From contig CM048840.1 of the NCBI GenBank assembly GCA_026545765.1, positions 49,154,580 through 49,218,579 on the forward strand: DNA of 64,000 bases. The letters run 5' to 3'. The notes below the pieces were generated by a model, which saw only the letters and a list, made by a program, of their open reading frames with translations, was not told the DNA's origin and made no database searches. The translations under genes and the position numbers were made by a program. This document shows, in pieces, positions 44,286-56,480 of this stretch; within the stretch, counting starts at the first letter, position 1; every line of letters begins with the position of its first letter. The DNA is from Plantago major. Its lineage: Eukaryota; Streptophyta; Magnoliopsida; Lamiales; Plantaginaceae.

Positions 44286-47200
44286 CCCATAAAGAATCAG
44301 GATGAAAAACAAGATTCCAGAGGAGTTTTAAAATATATGCTATGTTCATTATAGTAAGATTTCTAATTCCTAGGCCACCCAGGCCCTTTAGGAGACATAA
44401 CACTCCCCATTTAACCTGAGATTTGATCTTTCCTTGATTTGTAGCATTCCACATGAAATTCTTATGCAGCCTGTCTAAATGTTTACACAGTGTGCAGACA
44501 ATTGGGTCATAGACATTGCATAAACTGGAAATGCATTTGAGACAGACTGGATAAGGACAGTACGACCAGCTGCAAATAAGAACTTATTGTACCAAGCATT
44601 AATGCGGGAAGAGGTTTTTTAAATAAGATCATTAAAAAAATCATCTTTCCGCTTGCCAAATAAGAAAGGGAGCCCTAAATATATATCTTTACATTTATGT
44701 TCAACTCCTAACCTAGCAATAAGCTCATGTTTCATGTGAACATAAATATTAGGAGAAAAAAGAACCCTGGATTTTGACCAACAAACTTCAGTTTAGCATA
44801 CCACACAAGACACTGAGTTAAAGTATTTAAAGACGAATTAGAGGCCTTGCAAAAAAAATATACAATAGTCGGCAAAACTCGATAGAGGGATAGAACTACA
44901 GGCCCTACTGGGTTTTATCATTGAAATTGTTTTTTTTTTTTTTCCCAAGTTTCGGACTAACAAAGTAGTGAGCAAGTCCTGACACAAGCTAAACCAATAC
45001 GGGGATAGTGGGTCCCCTGCCGGAGACCTTGAGAGGGAAACCACTTATAAGAACGTTGAGAATTAACAAAGACTACAAAGGACGTAGTCATAACACAATT
45101 CATGATGAGTTTTCGAATCCACGGGTGAAAATTATATTTCTCTATGGCCAAATTTGAAAAATCCTATTCCAATCTATCATAGGCCTTAGCGATGTCAAGT
45201 TTCAAGGCAACGTAGTGTTGGTGCGATCCTTTTTTACGATTCATAGAATGAAGTAACTCGTGGGCCAAAGTAACATTGCCTGAAATTTGACGTCCTGGGA
45301 TGAAACCATTTTGAAATAGGGAAATCAACTTAGGCATAACAAGACGCAACCGGGCAACCATTATCTTTGTTATAATTTTATAAGAAACGTTACAAAGACT
45401 GATTGGCCGAAAAACCTGGTTCGCGAGCATTTTCTTTTTTTTGGAATTTAAACTAAAAGCGTATCGTCATTGGAATTTTCCTCCATGATACCGTCAGCAA
45501 AATTTTTTTTAACCAAAAGCCAAATGTTAGGTCCAACAATTTCCCATTTTTTTTTTTTTTTGGTAAAAATAAGCATTGAAACCGTCCGGCCTTGGAGCTT
45601 TTGAAGGACCCATAGATTGAATAGCAAGCCAAAATTTTGAGTCCTCAACTGGTTTTAAAAGCAAAACATTGTCTTCATCAGAAACCTTTGGGACTAAGAT
45701 ATTATTAAAAGGACCAACAGAAACACCACAAGTTTGGGCTTGCTGATTAAAAAAGTTTGAGAAAACTTGGCAAATTTCTTTTGGATCAGTGACCAAGTTA
45801 CCCAAATCATTTTTAATGCCATGGATACAGTTTCAACGTTCCTGGGTAGTTGCTCAGGCATGAAAATACCACGAGTTGGAGTCCCCGTCTTTAATCCACT
45901 AACGCTTGGCACGTTGTGCCCAAAAAGCAGTTTTTTTAGCAAGAAGATGGTTGATTAAATTTTGGAAAAAAAGTTCTTTAGTGCCATAAATAGGAGGATT
46001 TAATGAATCACTCTCTGAACTTGTTCCGAATTTAATTTAGCATATTTTAAAGCCAAATTAACATCATAAAGAGAGTCTAAAGGCCAAGATTTGATTTTCA
46101 AAGCTAAATCAGAAAGAACTGTAGACCAGTTGCTAGAAACCAAAACATTACTGGTTTTCCAAAAATCTTTTAAAGAAGCACTAAAAACTGGATTCGAGTT
46201 CCACATATTTTCAAATCGAAAACTTCGGGAATTAGCACAATCAAAAGGATTAGTGTTAACTAAGATGGGCTTGTGGTCAGAAGTATAATTAGGCAAATGA
46301 CAAACAGTAGTCAAGGGAAACTGCCTAGTCCAAGCACTATTAGCGCAAGCCTTTGTTCGACCAAGTAAAGGAAGAACCTTAATATCCTAAATCAAATAAA
46401 CCACAATAAGCTAAGCAATCAGAGAATTTACGCATACGGTTCCAATTAGGTCTAGAACAACCACCTACTTTTTTTCAGACGGGTTAAGAATCGCATTAAA
46501 ATCTCCTAAAGGAATCCATGGGCCAACGCAAACACGACTAAAAGCTTTTAGATTTTCTCATACATGTTCCTGTTTCGCCTGCTGGGGGGATTATACATTG
46601 TAGCTACGTTCAGAGGCAAGGGCTGGTATGGTTCAATAACTCGAAAGTGAATCACGCGATCAACAATGTCATGAACAATCATATCGAGGTCCGAAGCGTT
46701 CCACAAAATCCAAAAGCCACCCCTTTGTGGCGTCTCTGATGGTGGAGACATGATCAACCGGCCGATTTTTAAAATTAATTACTGGAACGATCGCTCAAGA
46801 ATGCTCATACGAAATTCTGGTATCAGTAATAATCACAATAAGGGGGCGAAACCTCCTTATGTAATTCTTCAACGCCGTCTGGAACTCCTGTCTTGCTGCT
46901 CCCTTCGCATTCCAGAAAAGCAATTTCATTGCATTACGGTCAATTACCGGGTAACACAACCCCGGAGTTCTCGGAAGCGATCCCGTACCTAGCTCGTTTT
47001 CCTGTGGCACCATTCTCACCGATGGAAAAGTCCTGTTTACCCAGGGCAGTAGGGATACCACATGCCGAATCTCTAGACCCGATGCCAGATAGATTGTGGA
47101 TTTGGCATACCTGAGTGATATTACACTCGTACTCCGTGGAATCTGAAACAACAGAGGCTGGCTGTTGTCTGGAAGAATTCGGAAGGAGTGAGCTCCCACA

Positions 47201-47565
47201 GGTATGACTCGCTGATTCTCCACTCGTTCCCGTTGAACAACCACATGCAGAGCCTCTAGAGCCCGAGTTCCGGTTCCATCTTCTTTTGTTTGGGGTCTTG
47301 GGTTGCTAGATGAGCTCCCCATTCTGAACACCAGAGGTGGTCTCACGTGCAAACCTCCCTGCATGTTCCCGAATGTTGGAATTCACACTTGTTCCTCTAA
47401 GCCACTTAACGGAGTTGTCCTTGCTCGTTTCCCCACTTGATTTTCCCTTAGTAACCTTTAAGTTTCCAATCTCTGAGGACTACTTATGTTTACTGGTAGA
47501 CTTAGTTGGCCCACTGTGGGTCGATTGGAATTTCCCTTGGATGGAGAGCGGGAGGATTTGTTAGA
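44286..47565 (-). pseudogene. L1-type LINE: ORF1 tail, endonuclease and reverse transcriptase
   Basis: On the minus strand: a Ser/Pro/Lys-rich ORF1 tail (47565-47000), then the AP-type endonuclease starting MKLLFWNAKGAARQEF (about 46930) with TSDHKPILV near its end (46280), a linker, then RT with FRPISLCNVSYKIITKIMVARL, FIPGRQISGN and LDIAKAYDRLE (45430-45164) and FPSQGLRQGDPLSPY. The catalytic box reads SSFADYCIFF, with Tyr in place of the second Asp, so RT would be inactive. The copy stops at WVRVF, where a second LINE begins. Several frameshifts and T runs. Confidence 0.8.
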
Positions 47566-47643
47566 ATGACATTGTTATAAAAAATTTTAAAATAAATATT
47601 TGTGATTTGGAGTGTTTGAATTCTCTAATAATTTTAAAGAAGC

Positions 47644-47645
<2 letters not shown>

Positions 47646-47699
<54 letters not shown>
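47646..47699. repeat. (AAT)n microsatellite
   Basis: About 18 uninterrupted ATA/AAT units. Confidence 0.95.
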
Positions 47700-47700
<1 letters not shown>

Positions 47701-47728
47701 CCTACACAAAAGGAACCATTGTATGTTG

Positions 47729-48111
47729 TAGGGGTGCACGTTCGGATTAATCCGATCCGAAGTTCGGAAGAAGTTTCGGACCACTAAAGGCTCAATCCGA
47801 AAAATTTCGAATTGGATCGGATTTAATCCGAATAATCCGAACTTTAATTTTAAAAAAAAAACTGAAATAACATTTCGTAGCCAAATTAAATACTAGTTCA
47901 GTAGTTCCACATTCAAAATAAACAAAATAAAGTTCACAAGTTTACTTCAAGTCCAAAACAACAAATACGAAAAGTTTGGAGTTCATGTTCTAGAATAACG
48001 ACTAGTCGATTACATTCTTTGAAGTAAAAATAGAAAGTGCATATTTCCAACAGCCAAAATCCAACTTCCCAGCATCCTAAGTAATTTGTATTTTGTTTGG
48101 CTGAATAAGAG

Positions 48112-48189
<78 letters not shown>

Positions 48190-48315
48190 TTAGATTCGAA
48201 AATCTTCGAATCTAAAATATTATAATCTGTAATTCGATCTGAATACATCGGATCAAATTTTTAAATTTTTGAATTGAATTTTCGAATTTCAGATTTTATA
48301 ATCACCCTAGTACTA
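47729..48315. mobile_element. Candidate non-autonomous hAT-like element
   Basis: GTATGTTG occurs directly before TAGGGGTGCACG (47721-47728) and again after ...CACCCTAGTACTA (48316-48323), an 8-bp duplication as in hAT elements. The ends share TAGGG(G)TG in inverted orientation, with a few extra bases on the right. Inside are a (AT)n run (48114-48183) and a 20-bp-arm hairpin (48181-48200 with 48205-48224). No coding capacity. Confidence 0.5.
48114..48183. repeat. (AT)n microsatellite
   Basis: About 35 AT units, inside the hAT-like element. Confidence 0.95.
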
Positions 48316-48479
48316 GTATGTTGGAAGGGAAGGGAATATGCGAAAAATGACGATAAATAGATTCGAAGAAAAAAGAAGAACCCAATACGTGCCACGCGTC
48401 ACCGCACCTGGCAAACCAAAGCTTCCCTTTCTTGCCTGCCTGCTTGCCATGGCTCCTCCTCTCCTCCACAACTAATCTT

Positions 48480-49049
48480 CCTTCTCTCAAACACACTATT
48501 ATTATTATTTCCCTATTCTATCTATCTACAACTACTAACATTATTACACTCTACCTTTCCTTCTGAGATTTATTACCTTTTAGCTTTGTTACAGATCTCC
48601 ATTCGCTATTTTTCCCAGGGTTTCTTCGATTTCATTCTTTTCAAGAAAAAAAAAAGAAAATTAAAATCAAACCTTCTGCTCTTGCTCGATACAATTTTTC
48701 AGGTACTCACTTCGATTTAATTTTCTAATGCATGCTCTTTGCTTTTATGGGATTCGATCTGATTGACAAATCTTGTGCTGATTAATCCGATTCGGTTCTG
48801 TATTTGTAGTATCTATGCTCAAATGGCTTTATATTATATGCTTGTGGAGTATTTCCGGTAGCTTTAACCGTACATATTAGGCTTCTCTTTGTTAAATTAA
48901 TCAATATTGATGTGGAAAGTTTGTACCTTTGCAGTGTTTCATGGAGTTATATGATGTTTAACCTGTAGTAAATTGAGGGTTCAGAATATAAGCACATTGT
49001 GAATATAATAGGTGAGTGATTTTCCCTCGTTTAGGGGAAACAAGACTCG
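48480..49049 (+). promoter_or_regulatory. 5' leader of the PB1-Raf kinase gene, with a leader intron
   Basis: A CT-rich, AUG-poor region (48480-48700) is followed by a GT-AG intron, 48703-49034 (CAG before GTACTC; CTCGTTTAG before GGGAAACAAG). The second exon starts 15 bases before the ATG at 49050. The transcription start is not fixed by the sequence; no strong TATA box was found. Confidence 0.55.
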
Positions 49050-52000
49050 ATGGATAGCCCGGGAGTGACCCCAGGCTCTGCCCAAAGCTCCAATGACGAA
49101 AACCCGCGTGTTAAGTTCTTGTGTAGCTTTTCGGGAAGTATATTGCCACGCCCCCAGGATGGGAAACTTAGATATGTGGGAGGTGAGACGCGTATAGTTA
49201 GTGTCCCACGCGATATAAGCTATGAGGATCTCATGGGAAAGATGAGGGAACTTTATGAAGGAGTGATTGTGTTGAAATATCAGCAGCCAGATGAGGATCT
49301 TGATGCTCTTGTATCTGTGGTGAATGATGATGATGTTATTAATATGATGGAGGAGTACGATAAATTGGGGTCAGGAGACGGATTCACTAGGTTGAGGATA
49401 TTCTTGTTTTCTAGTACCGATCAGGATGGATCCTTGCATTTTGGAGATGGAGATGAGAGGGATCATGAGAGGAGGTATGTTGATGCATTGAACAGCCTGA
49501 ATGATTCCCCTGAATTTCGGAGCCACCCATTTGAATCTCCGATTATGGGATCATTCGATGATATCCATGCTGCTGAGCAGTATTTCAACCAGATGAATCT
49601 AGAGGGCAGCGTTCATGGCCAGAGAAATATGGAACTCCCAATGGCTCAGATGAATCTACGGCACCTCACAATCCCTCGTACCAATACTCAAATACCAGTT
49701 ACACAGAGGTATAGCGAAATGGAAGCTCCGTGGAGTCCTGCTTACTATTCCCCAAGACAACCAGAAAATATGAATCAGCGTCCGGTTGCGGAGTTTTCAA
49801 CTTCACCATCATCTTGTCGTTATAGAACTCCATATGCGGATTGTTCAGATAGAAATTCTGATAGAATTCCTGAGGATTACGCTCGGACTCCAATTAACAC
49901 TCACACAATGTATGAGCAGCAGACACAGTACACAGACAATGTTATGTTGGTCCAAACTGGACCTGTAGTTAATGATAAAACAGGTTTTCCTGGTAACATA
50001 CTTCAAGGGACCAGTGGTTATGAAGGAAACAGTACTTGCAATAATTGCCGGTTGACATTTAATAGAACCCAAGTTTTTGAGCCTCCAAATGTTGGAAATG
50101 GATATCATAATGTCCCTGGTTCTTGTGCTGAATGCCCTCCAGGTAGGGAAGTGTACTTGTTGAATACAGATCCAAACATCCACCCGTCTTACTACAACAG
50201 GGATCAGAGTGATCCTCGATTCATATCTCCAGAAACTCATACTCATGACCGAGAGTGGGTTTTGCCTCATCAGCAGGCAAACCACTTGGTGGAAGAGTCT
50301 CGACCTCAGGTGCCTGTCAATGGCAGGTTATCGGATAATTATGTTATTGAAAGTAGTATGAGTATGCCCCTTGGACATGCTACTGTATGTGATGGCCCCC
50401 CTGTACAATCACCTTATATTCATCACGAGGATCAACGCTATGCCCGACCTGGCGTAGATTATGGCAGTCAAGTGTTTCAAGGTCAATCTGTAGCATCAGG
50501 GCCACAGATGTATATGCCATCTGTGGAAGATCATGGCAGCCGCTATGGAAATCCTACGTATCCCTATGGAGCTGATAATTTATATCAAGTGCCTCATGGC
50601 CATATTCCTTCACAAACTATGTGGAGAAATGTCCATAACCCCTTGCAAGGTCGCCAGTCTTATGAAACATCTATTCCACCGCTTGTCATGAATGGTTCTA
50701 TGGGTGCAGGTTTTGTCCGAGGTACAGTTGACAGTACTCCTAGGGTGCATCAAAATCATTGGGTTGAGTCATCTCAAAAAGCCATGGTCTTCAATGGGTC
50801 TTCGGTGCCTGAACAGTCACAAAACCAAGCTGCGATGTTGGTACCCAATACCCAAGCTTTGGAGACTTATCAGCCGCAAAATTCTGAACCCATTCAATCT
50901 GCATCAAACTTGTCTACCTCTAGATCTGATCCAGCATTAATTGTTGATAATAATGTTATCCCTGTGGCTGCTTGTCGAGTGGATTTGAGAAATGACAATC
51001 ACATGTCTAAAGTAGTAGGTGCAGACCTTTCAGATGAGAATGGCGTCTCTGAAGGGAATAGAGAAATAAATCATGGTGGGGTTAATGAAAATTCTAGTTT
51101 CTGTGTACCCATTCCAGATGCTGTCACTATGACTGTTGGTGCTGTGGAAGATCTTGAAGCTAATGCTAGCACTCCCAAGGAAATCATAGATGGCAAATTG
51201 GGATTTTTGCCTGCGTTAATTGCCTCTGTGAAAGAGGCAGCTGTGCACAATGTGGAGGAGGTGAAAGCTAAGGTTCAAGATGCTACTGCTCCTGGCCATG
51301 ATGATGATGTTGTTGATAAAGATGGTCTGGAAGAGGATGCAAATGCAGTGGTAAAAATTTACTGGTCCTTATATATCGATTTACTTACACTAGAGTAATC
51401 TTGCCATTGTTTAAGTACATTTTGGGGTGTTGATAGGATGGCCACGTCGAGCTAGAGGTGGATTCCGACACTGAGCACGTATCTAAGTCCAAAATAGAGC
51501 CGACAAAAGCTGAGGCGGAAGCAATCGATCGCGGACTGCAGGTTATTATTCACACCAACCTTATCTTTATCGTTTCAATATTTTTAATTGCTCCATTTCT
51601 AATCTGTCGATTAGCTTCTTGACATAAGAGACGTCATCCTCTGAGCAGAAAATGATTCTGACATGATTGATATTTTGATTTCTGTGTCCTGCATTTACCG
51701 TTTCTGTGTCCTTTCTCCCCACAGACAATTAAAAATGAAGATCTGGAGGAGATCCGAGAGTTGGGATCTGGGACATATGGTTCTGTGTACCATGGGAAGT
51801 GGAGGGGCTCTGATGTAGCAATAAAAAGAATAAAAGCCAGCTGCTTTGCTGGGAAGCCATCTGAAAGAGAGCGATTGGTAAACTAATTCCATTGTGTTTT
51901 TCTTCTGATCTCAATTTAGTATCCATTCACAATTGTTTTATCTAGCTTCATTTATTTAATATGCTTCTACCACACAAATAAATTTTGTTAATAATGATAT

Positions 52001-54398
52001 TTGATTCCAGTATAGCAAATTATTATCATTTTGTAGTTGTTCCTTTACCAGCTGGGATGCTGGTATTAGTTGCAATTGATACCTTGAGTAGTCTGGGAAA
52101 ATACTTCGAGTTGTTTTCACTTGAAGAAAAAGTTTTCCTCTTTGTATATACCACATTCAAGTTCAAGAATGTAAAATAGTTTTCGGAGGCGGGGTTGGTT
52201 TACTCTTAAGGTTTTTGAGGTGAGAATGATGCATTTCATTGATCAGAATAGTGAGCCAAGGCAATAAAGTATTTTACCCTGTTCTTGCACAATGCACTTG
52301 GTCATGCACGAACATGCAGATGTGGAGCTACGCGTTGCTTCATTGAGAACCACCGACTCCTGTTACCATGTTGTTCTGGATTTCTCCTTTTATAGAGTTG
52401 ATCTAATTATTAGTGGAAATTATCAATATTTTTGCATTCTTAATATAGAAGATTTTGCTTTTTGTATGCTGCTCATGTGTTTTTGGTTTCTTTTCAAATT
52501 CATTTCATCATAGGTTATATCATTGTGCTAAAGCTCAACTTTGCCGAATCTTTCAGTCACACCTTTAATTCTTCATTCCGAAAGAACCTTGACTAAATAA
52601 TGCGAGGGATAAATGTAACTAGTCCTGAAGGAGTAACTCCAAATGTGCTCCCTGCTTAGCCATTACCGGTTTACCACCCACAATACCCTTGTCCAATTTC
52701 CTCATCCTATCAATCTGTAGTTTCTAAACTGAGGAACAAAGACTCCTAAAAAAAAAAAAAAAAAAAAAAAATCCTTTGGAACAAGAGGGTCTTGGTGCGG
52801 GGCTTCTGAAAAGAAAACAGATCATTTCTTATTTTTGGAATAGTAAAAACACGTGGATTTGCTACTCACAACAAGAGTTGTAAAGCATTCTATTTGTTCA
52901 GCGATTAAATTTCTCCAATCTCACTGAGCTCGGTTGTTATTGTTCAGATTGCCGACTTCTGGAAGGAGGCTCAGATATTAAGCTCATTGCATCATCCCAA
53001 TGTTGTCTCGTTTTATGGTGTGGTTCGTGATGGTCCTGATGGTTCTCTTGCGACAGTTACTGAGTTTATGATTAATGGTTCTCTGAAACAGTTTCTGCAG
53101 AAAAAGGATAGGTAAATTTTCAATTGACTTTGTGATACAGAACAAGTAGGTAATCTTAAAAGAACTCAAGAACCAATAGTATTTAATTACTTGGAGGTCA
53201 TATGCTAAATGATGGTGATTGAATTGATATGTTTAATATCATTGAACAGAACAATTGATCGTCGCAAGAGACTCATAATAGGAATGGACACTGCATTCGG
53301 TATGGAGTATCTACATGGAAAGAATATTGTCCACTTTGACTTAAAATGTGAGAATTTGCTAGTAAATATGAGGGATCCACATCGTCCCGTGTGCAAGGTG
53401 TGTTGATTTCCTGAAACATGGCTTTATCTGTATATCTGGTTCTTTTTCTTATGGTTTTTGCTAGAGCTGATTTTTTAATTTTTATCAATGCTTCTATACA
53501 GATTGGTGATCTTGGGTTATCAAAGGTAAAACAACATACTTTAGTCTCTGGAGGCGTTCGCGGGACATTGCCGTGGATGGCACCTGAACTCCTGAGTGGA
53601 AAGAGTAACATGGTTACAGAAAAGGTGACAGTGGTCTTGTTTCAGCCTCTTCATCATATTCTCCAATCTTTTGCTCAGACACTAAATCAGTTTCTGAAAT
53701 ATTCGCTGCAGATTGATGTTTACTCATTTGGAATTGTCATGTGGGAATTGCTTACTGGAGACGAACCCTATGCTGATATGCACTGTGCTTCTATAATTGG
53801 TACGTGTGATATATTTTATCAGTTCATCTTTGATAAAAATATATTTTTCTTGTTTGAACTAGTTCTAAAATCTGTGTTGGTGATTATTGTAGGAACCAAG
53901 AAAAAGATACTAATGAACTTTACTGTTTTGTAACACGTTTTCAAGATATATGATTAGTATGTGATGTTTTATAATGGACATCTTAATGGAAGAATTTTTA
54001 AAATTTAAAATTGACCTGGGCACTATTGGTAAACAACGAATGCTTACCCATTATGTTCAATTATGAATACCCCGTTCAGGCATGTGTGTCTGTAATAAAT
54101 GGAGGTACCTATAACTCAGAACAACTGGGGTTTATTTTGATGTAGGTTGATACGTAGTATACAGATGTAAATCTCTCCAATCTTAAATTGATAACCGGCT
54201 TTTTAACATAGTAAATTTTTATCTACTGCAGGAGGGATTGTGAACAATACATTGCGCCCACAAATTCCAACATGGTGTGATCCTGAATGGAAGGCACTGA
54301 TGGAAAGTTGCTGGGCGTCTGACCCTGCTCAGAGACCATCTTTCTCTGAGATTTCTCAAAAACTAAGAACTATGGCAGCAGCAATGAATCTGAAATGA
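49050..54398 (+). CDS. PB1-domain Raf-like protein kinase (plant MAPKKK, Raf B group)
   Basis: Nine coding exons: 49050-51350, 51437-51541, 51725-51877, 52948-53111, 53250-53397, 53502-53624, 53712-53799, 54232-54398 (eight after the leader exon; all GT-AG, frame kept), giving 1082 aa. Residues about 22-108 form a PB1 domain ([19 protein letters not shown], with the acidic [18 protein letters not shown] box). The middle is long and low in complexity. The C-terminal kinase (about 803-1080) has [11 protein letters not shown], Lys836 in [15 protein letters not shown] (Asp938), GDLGLSK in place of DFG, and the TLPWMAPE segment. HFDLKCEN and GDLGLSK are typical of the plant Raf group B4, which act upstream of SnRK2 kinases in osmotic stress; that role here is inferred from the family. 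No lesion was seen. It is the only intact host gene in the window. Confidence 0.92.
51878..52947 (+). other. Long intron of the kinase gene with an A tract
   Basis: 1070 bp, GT-AG. Contains a run of about 24 A at 52748-52771 preceded by unrelated sequence, which may mark a retroposed insertion; no coding similarity was found. Confidence 0.6.
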
Positions 54399-56418
54399 TG
54401 CACATCAGACTAGCCGCATAAAGAAAACCTTAATCCTGAGAATAGTCTATGTTGTCTTATGTTTCATCCATGAACTCTTACACTCTAATGGTAGTTCCAT
54501 GGAGTCCAATAATGTCGTCAAGTGTAGTATTGATCGATGGCTTATTTTAAGATGTATTACTTGGTGTTCCATATTTATGTAAGTCGCGAAACTCCTGTGA
54601 TAATCATATCGGTTATTTATTTTTATTGTATCTTAGTAATATGATTGGATTTGAATGTGCAGGTCTATCAAAGTGTCCCAAGGAATGCTCATGGTGTTCA
54701 TGAAGTAGACACGTCTCTTTTTTTCAGCTCACTTAAAGTTGATTTTGGTGTCAATGAGGGAAACCTGTAAATATAATTAATCGCGATACGTTCTGCATTT
54801 TTAAGCAGAGCATTTATCCTATATCAAAAGCCTTGTACATTCACATACTGGAACATGTTTAGCACCATTCTTTTTTCCTGTGCTCTAGCCTTCTCAATTT
54901 TTGAGATGATGAAGGTATATGTTGCAGCTTGGCTCAGACTGTTTCGATTCTTGTAAGCGAATGCGGGTTGGAAATTCTTGGTCATTTCGCAGAAGACAGG
55001 ACGTTCATATTTATTTCACTTTCTTACTCTTTGTTTTAAATTTCAAGTGCGAGAGGATTGCTTGATTTTCTTTATACATTGTGGAATATCGGAAGGGAAA
55101 CATTTTGTCTTTCTCCATTGAGTTTTCATATATTGTGAGCAAACGATAATAACCGTGGCCAACCAAGTATGTTACATTTGAGTTGTGGAAATTATGGTAT
55201 TCAAGATCATTTATCTAACTACTTATTCGTTATATGTGATTAATTCAATTGATCCAATTAAACACTGTTGGACCTTTTTAAGAGGTGGCTTTCCGATCAT
55301 TTATCTAATGTTTCATGTGCTTTTATATACTACATGAATTGTTTTGAACAGCTCACTAACATCCTTAAGCTGGATATCATTGACCTATACATTGATTTCT
55401 TTCTATTCCTCTCTTGCTCCAATGTACCTACCACTCACAAACTGTGTAAGATAGGTGCATTGGGGGTAGACCGGCATAGTATAAACCCTCTACACACGCA
55501 AGTGGTCAACTTTGGGGTGGGTGGGCTCTATGAGCTTGGATATGAGGTGGTGAAATATCGAGGATGACTAAATACTTTTCTATATATATAGTATAATAAA
55601 AGAGTAAGTGTATGTTTGGTTAAAAACTTAAATTCAGAAAACCGAATAAAAATACCTTAATTTCTACATAACTCAAGATTTTAACTCTATACCAAATATT
55701 TCAACTCAGCGTAGCGTAAAATATGAATGACATTGAAATTGAGTTGTAAGGAAGGTGGTAGTTACCTTCTGTCAAACCGAAGCATTAACTCCAATAATTC
55801 AGTTAAGATTGTCTGAACTCACAAGAGTGAAGTCTAACTAACCTTTGACATTTGAAAAGTTATGAATGTTATATCTATGCTTTGTTGCTGTATACCAAAT
55901 CACATGTTACATATTCATTTATCTATGTTCAAATGTAGATGATGTATTTTCATTCCTAGAAAATTTGCATATACTCTCTAGTATATTTGGGGGCTAACAT
56001 ACATATTGCAAATCCACTTTATCATCACCATTTATTATATTTTAATCTCGATGATCATAATCAAATGCAATATTCGGTGTGGGGGATATACTGAAATATA
56101 TTTTGCTTAGAAGTGAGAAGGCATGAATCTATTTGTGATAATCTGTACGGATTAAGCTTCACTGCACTATAGCTGTAGTAGTTGAGATGGTTTGGACAAT
56201 TGTGTGGAATAATTGAGTGATGCAACTGCAATTACATGACCAATCAATTTTGGTTTGACAAATATCCAAGGTCAAATTCCATGACGTTATCAATATACAT
56301 TGTCCCTTTAAAAGCTTAAGATACTTCTTGCCAAATGCACACGACAACATCGTCAATTCTTCCTAAAGTCAATTTCATGTATATCAGTTGGATTCTGTAT
56401 CAACATATATTTGTAATA
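54399..56418. other. 3' region of the kinase gene and AT-rich intergenic DNA
   Basis: The start of this stretch is the probable 3' UTR; a possible intron (GTAAGTCG near 54578 to TGTGCAG near 54662) could lie in it. No other gene is supported. A 99-codon open frame at 55268-55567 has no recognisable motif and is taken as chance. Confidence 0.5.
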
Positions 56419-56480
56419 ACAAGGGTGCCCTTGTAACAGCAGGTAGAATTACAAGGGTGCCCTTGTAACAGCAGGTAGAA
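56419..56480. repeat. Tandem duplication of about 32 bp
   Basis: ACAAGGGTGCCCTTGTAACA plus 10-12 further bases occurs twice in a row (56419 and 56451). Each unit starts with the palindrome ACAAGGGTGCCCTTGT (two central bases unpaired). Confidence 0.85.

Noticed and set aside
49699-50285. Antisense open frames (64 and 146 codons) within the kinase gene
   Set aside because: They mirror the coding exon of the sense gene and have no features of their own.
52748-52771. SINE in the long kinase intron marked by an A tract
   Set aside because: No A/B box pair or flanking duplication could be found near the tract.
55268-55567. 99-codon open frame as a possible gene
   Set aside because: No recognisable motif, no promoter or splice context, and AT-rich composition like the surrounding intergenic DNA.
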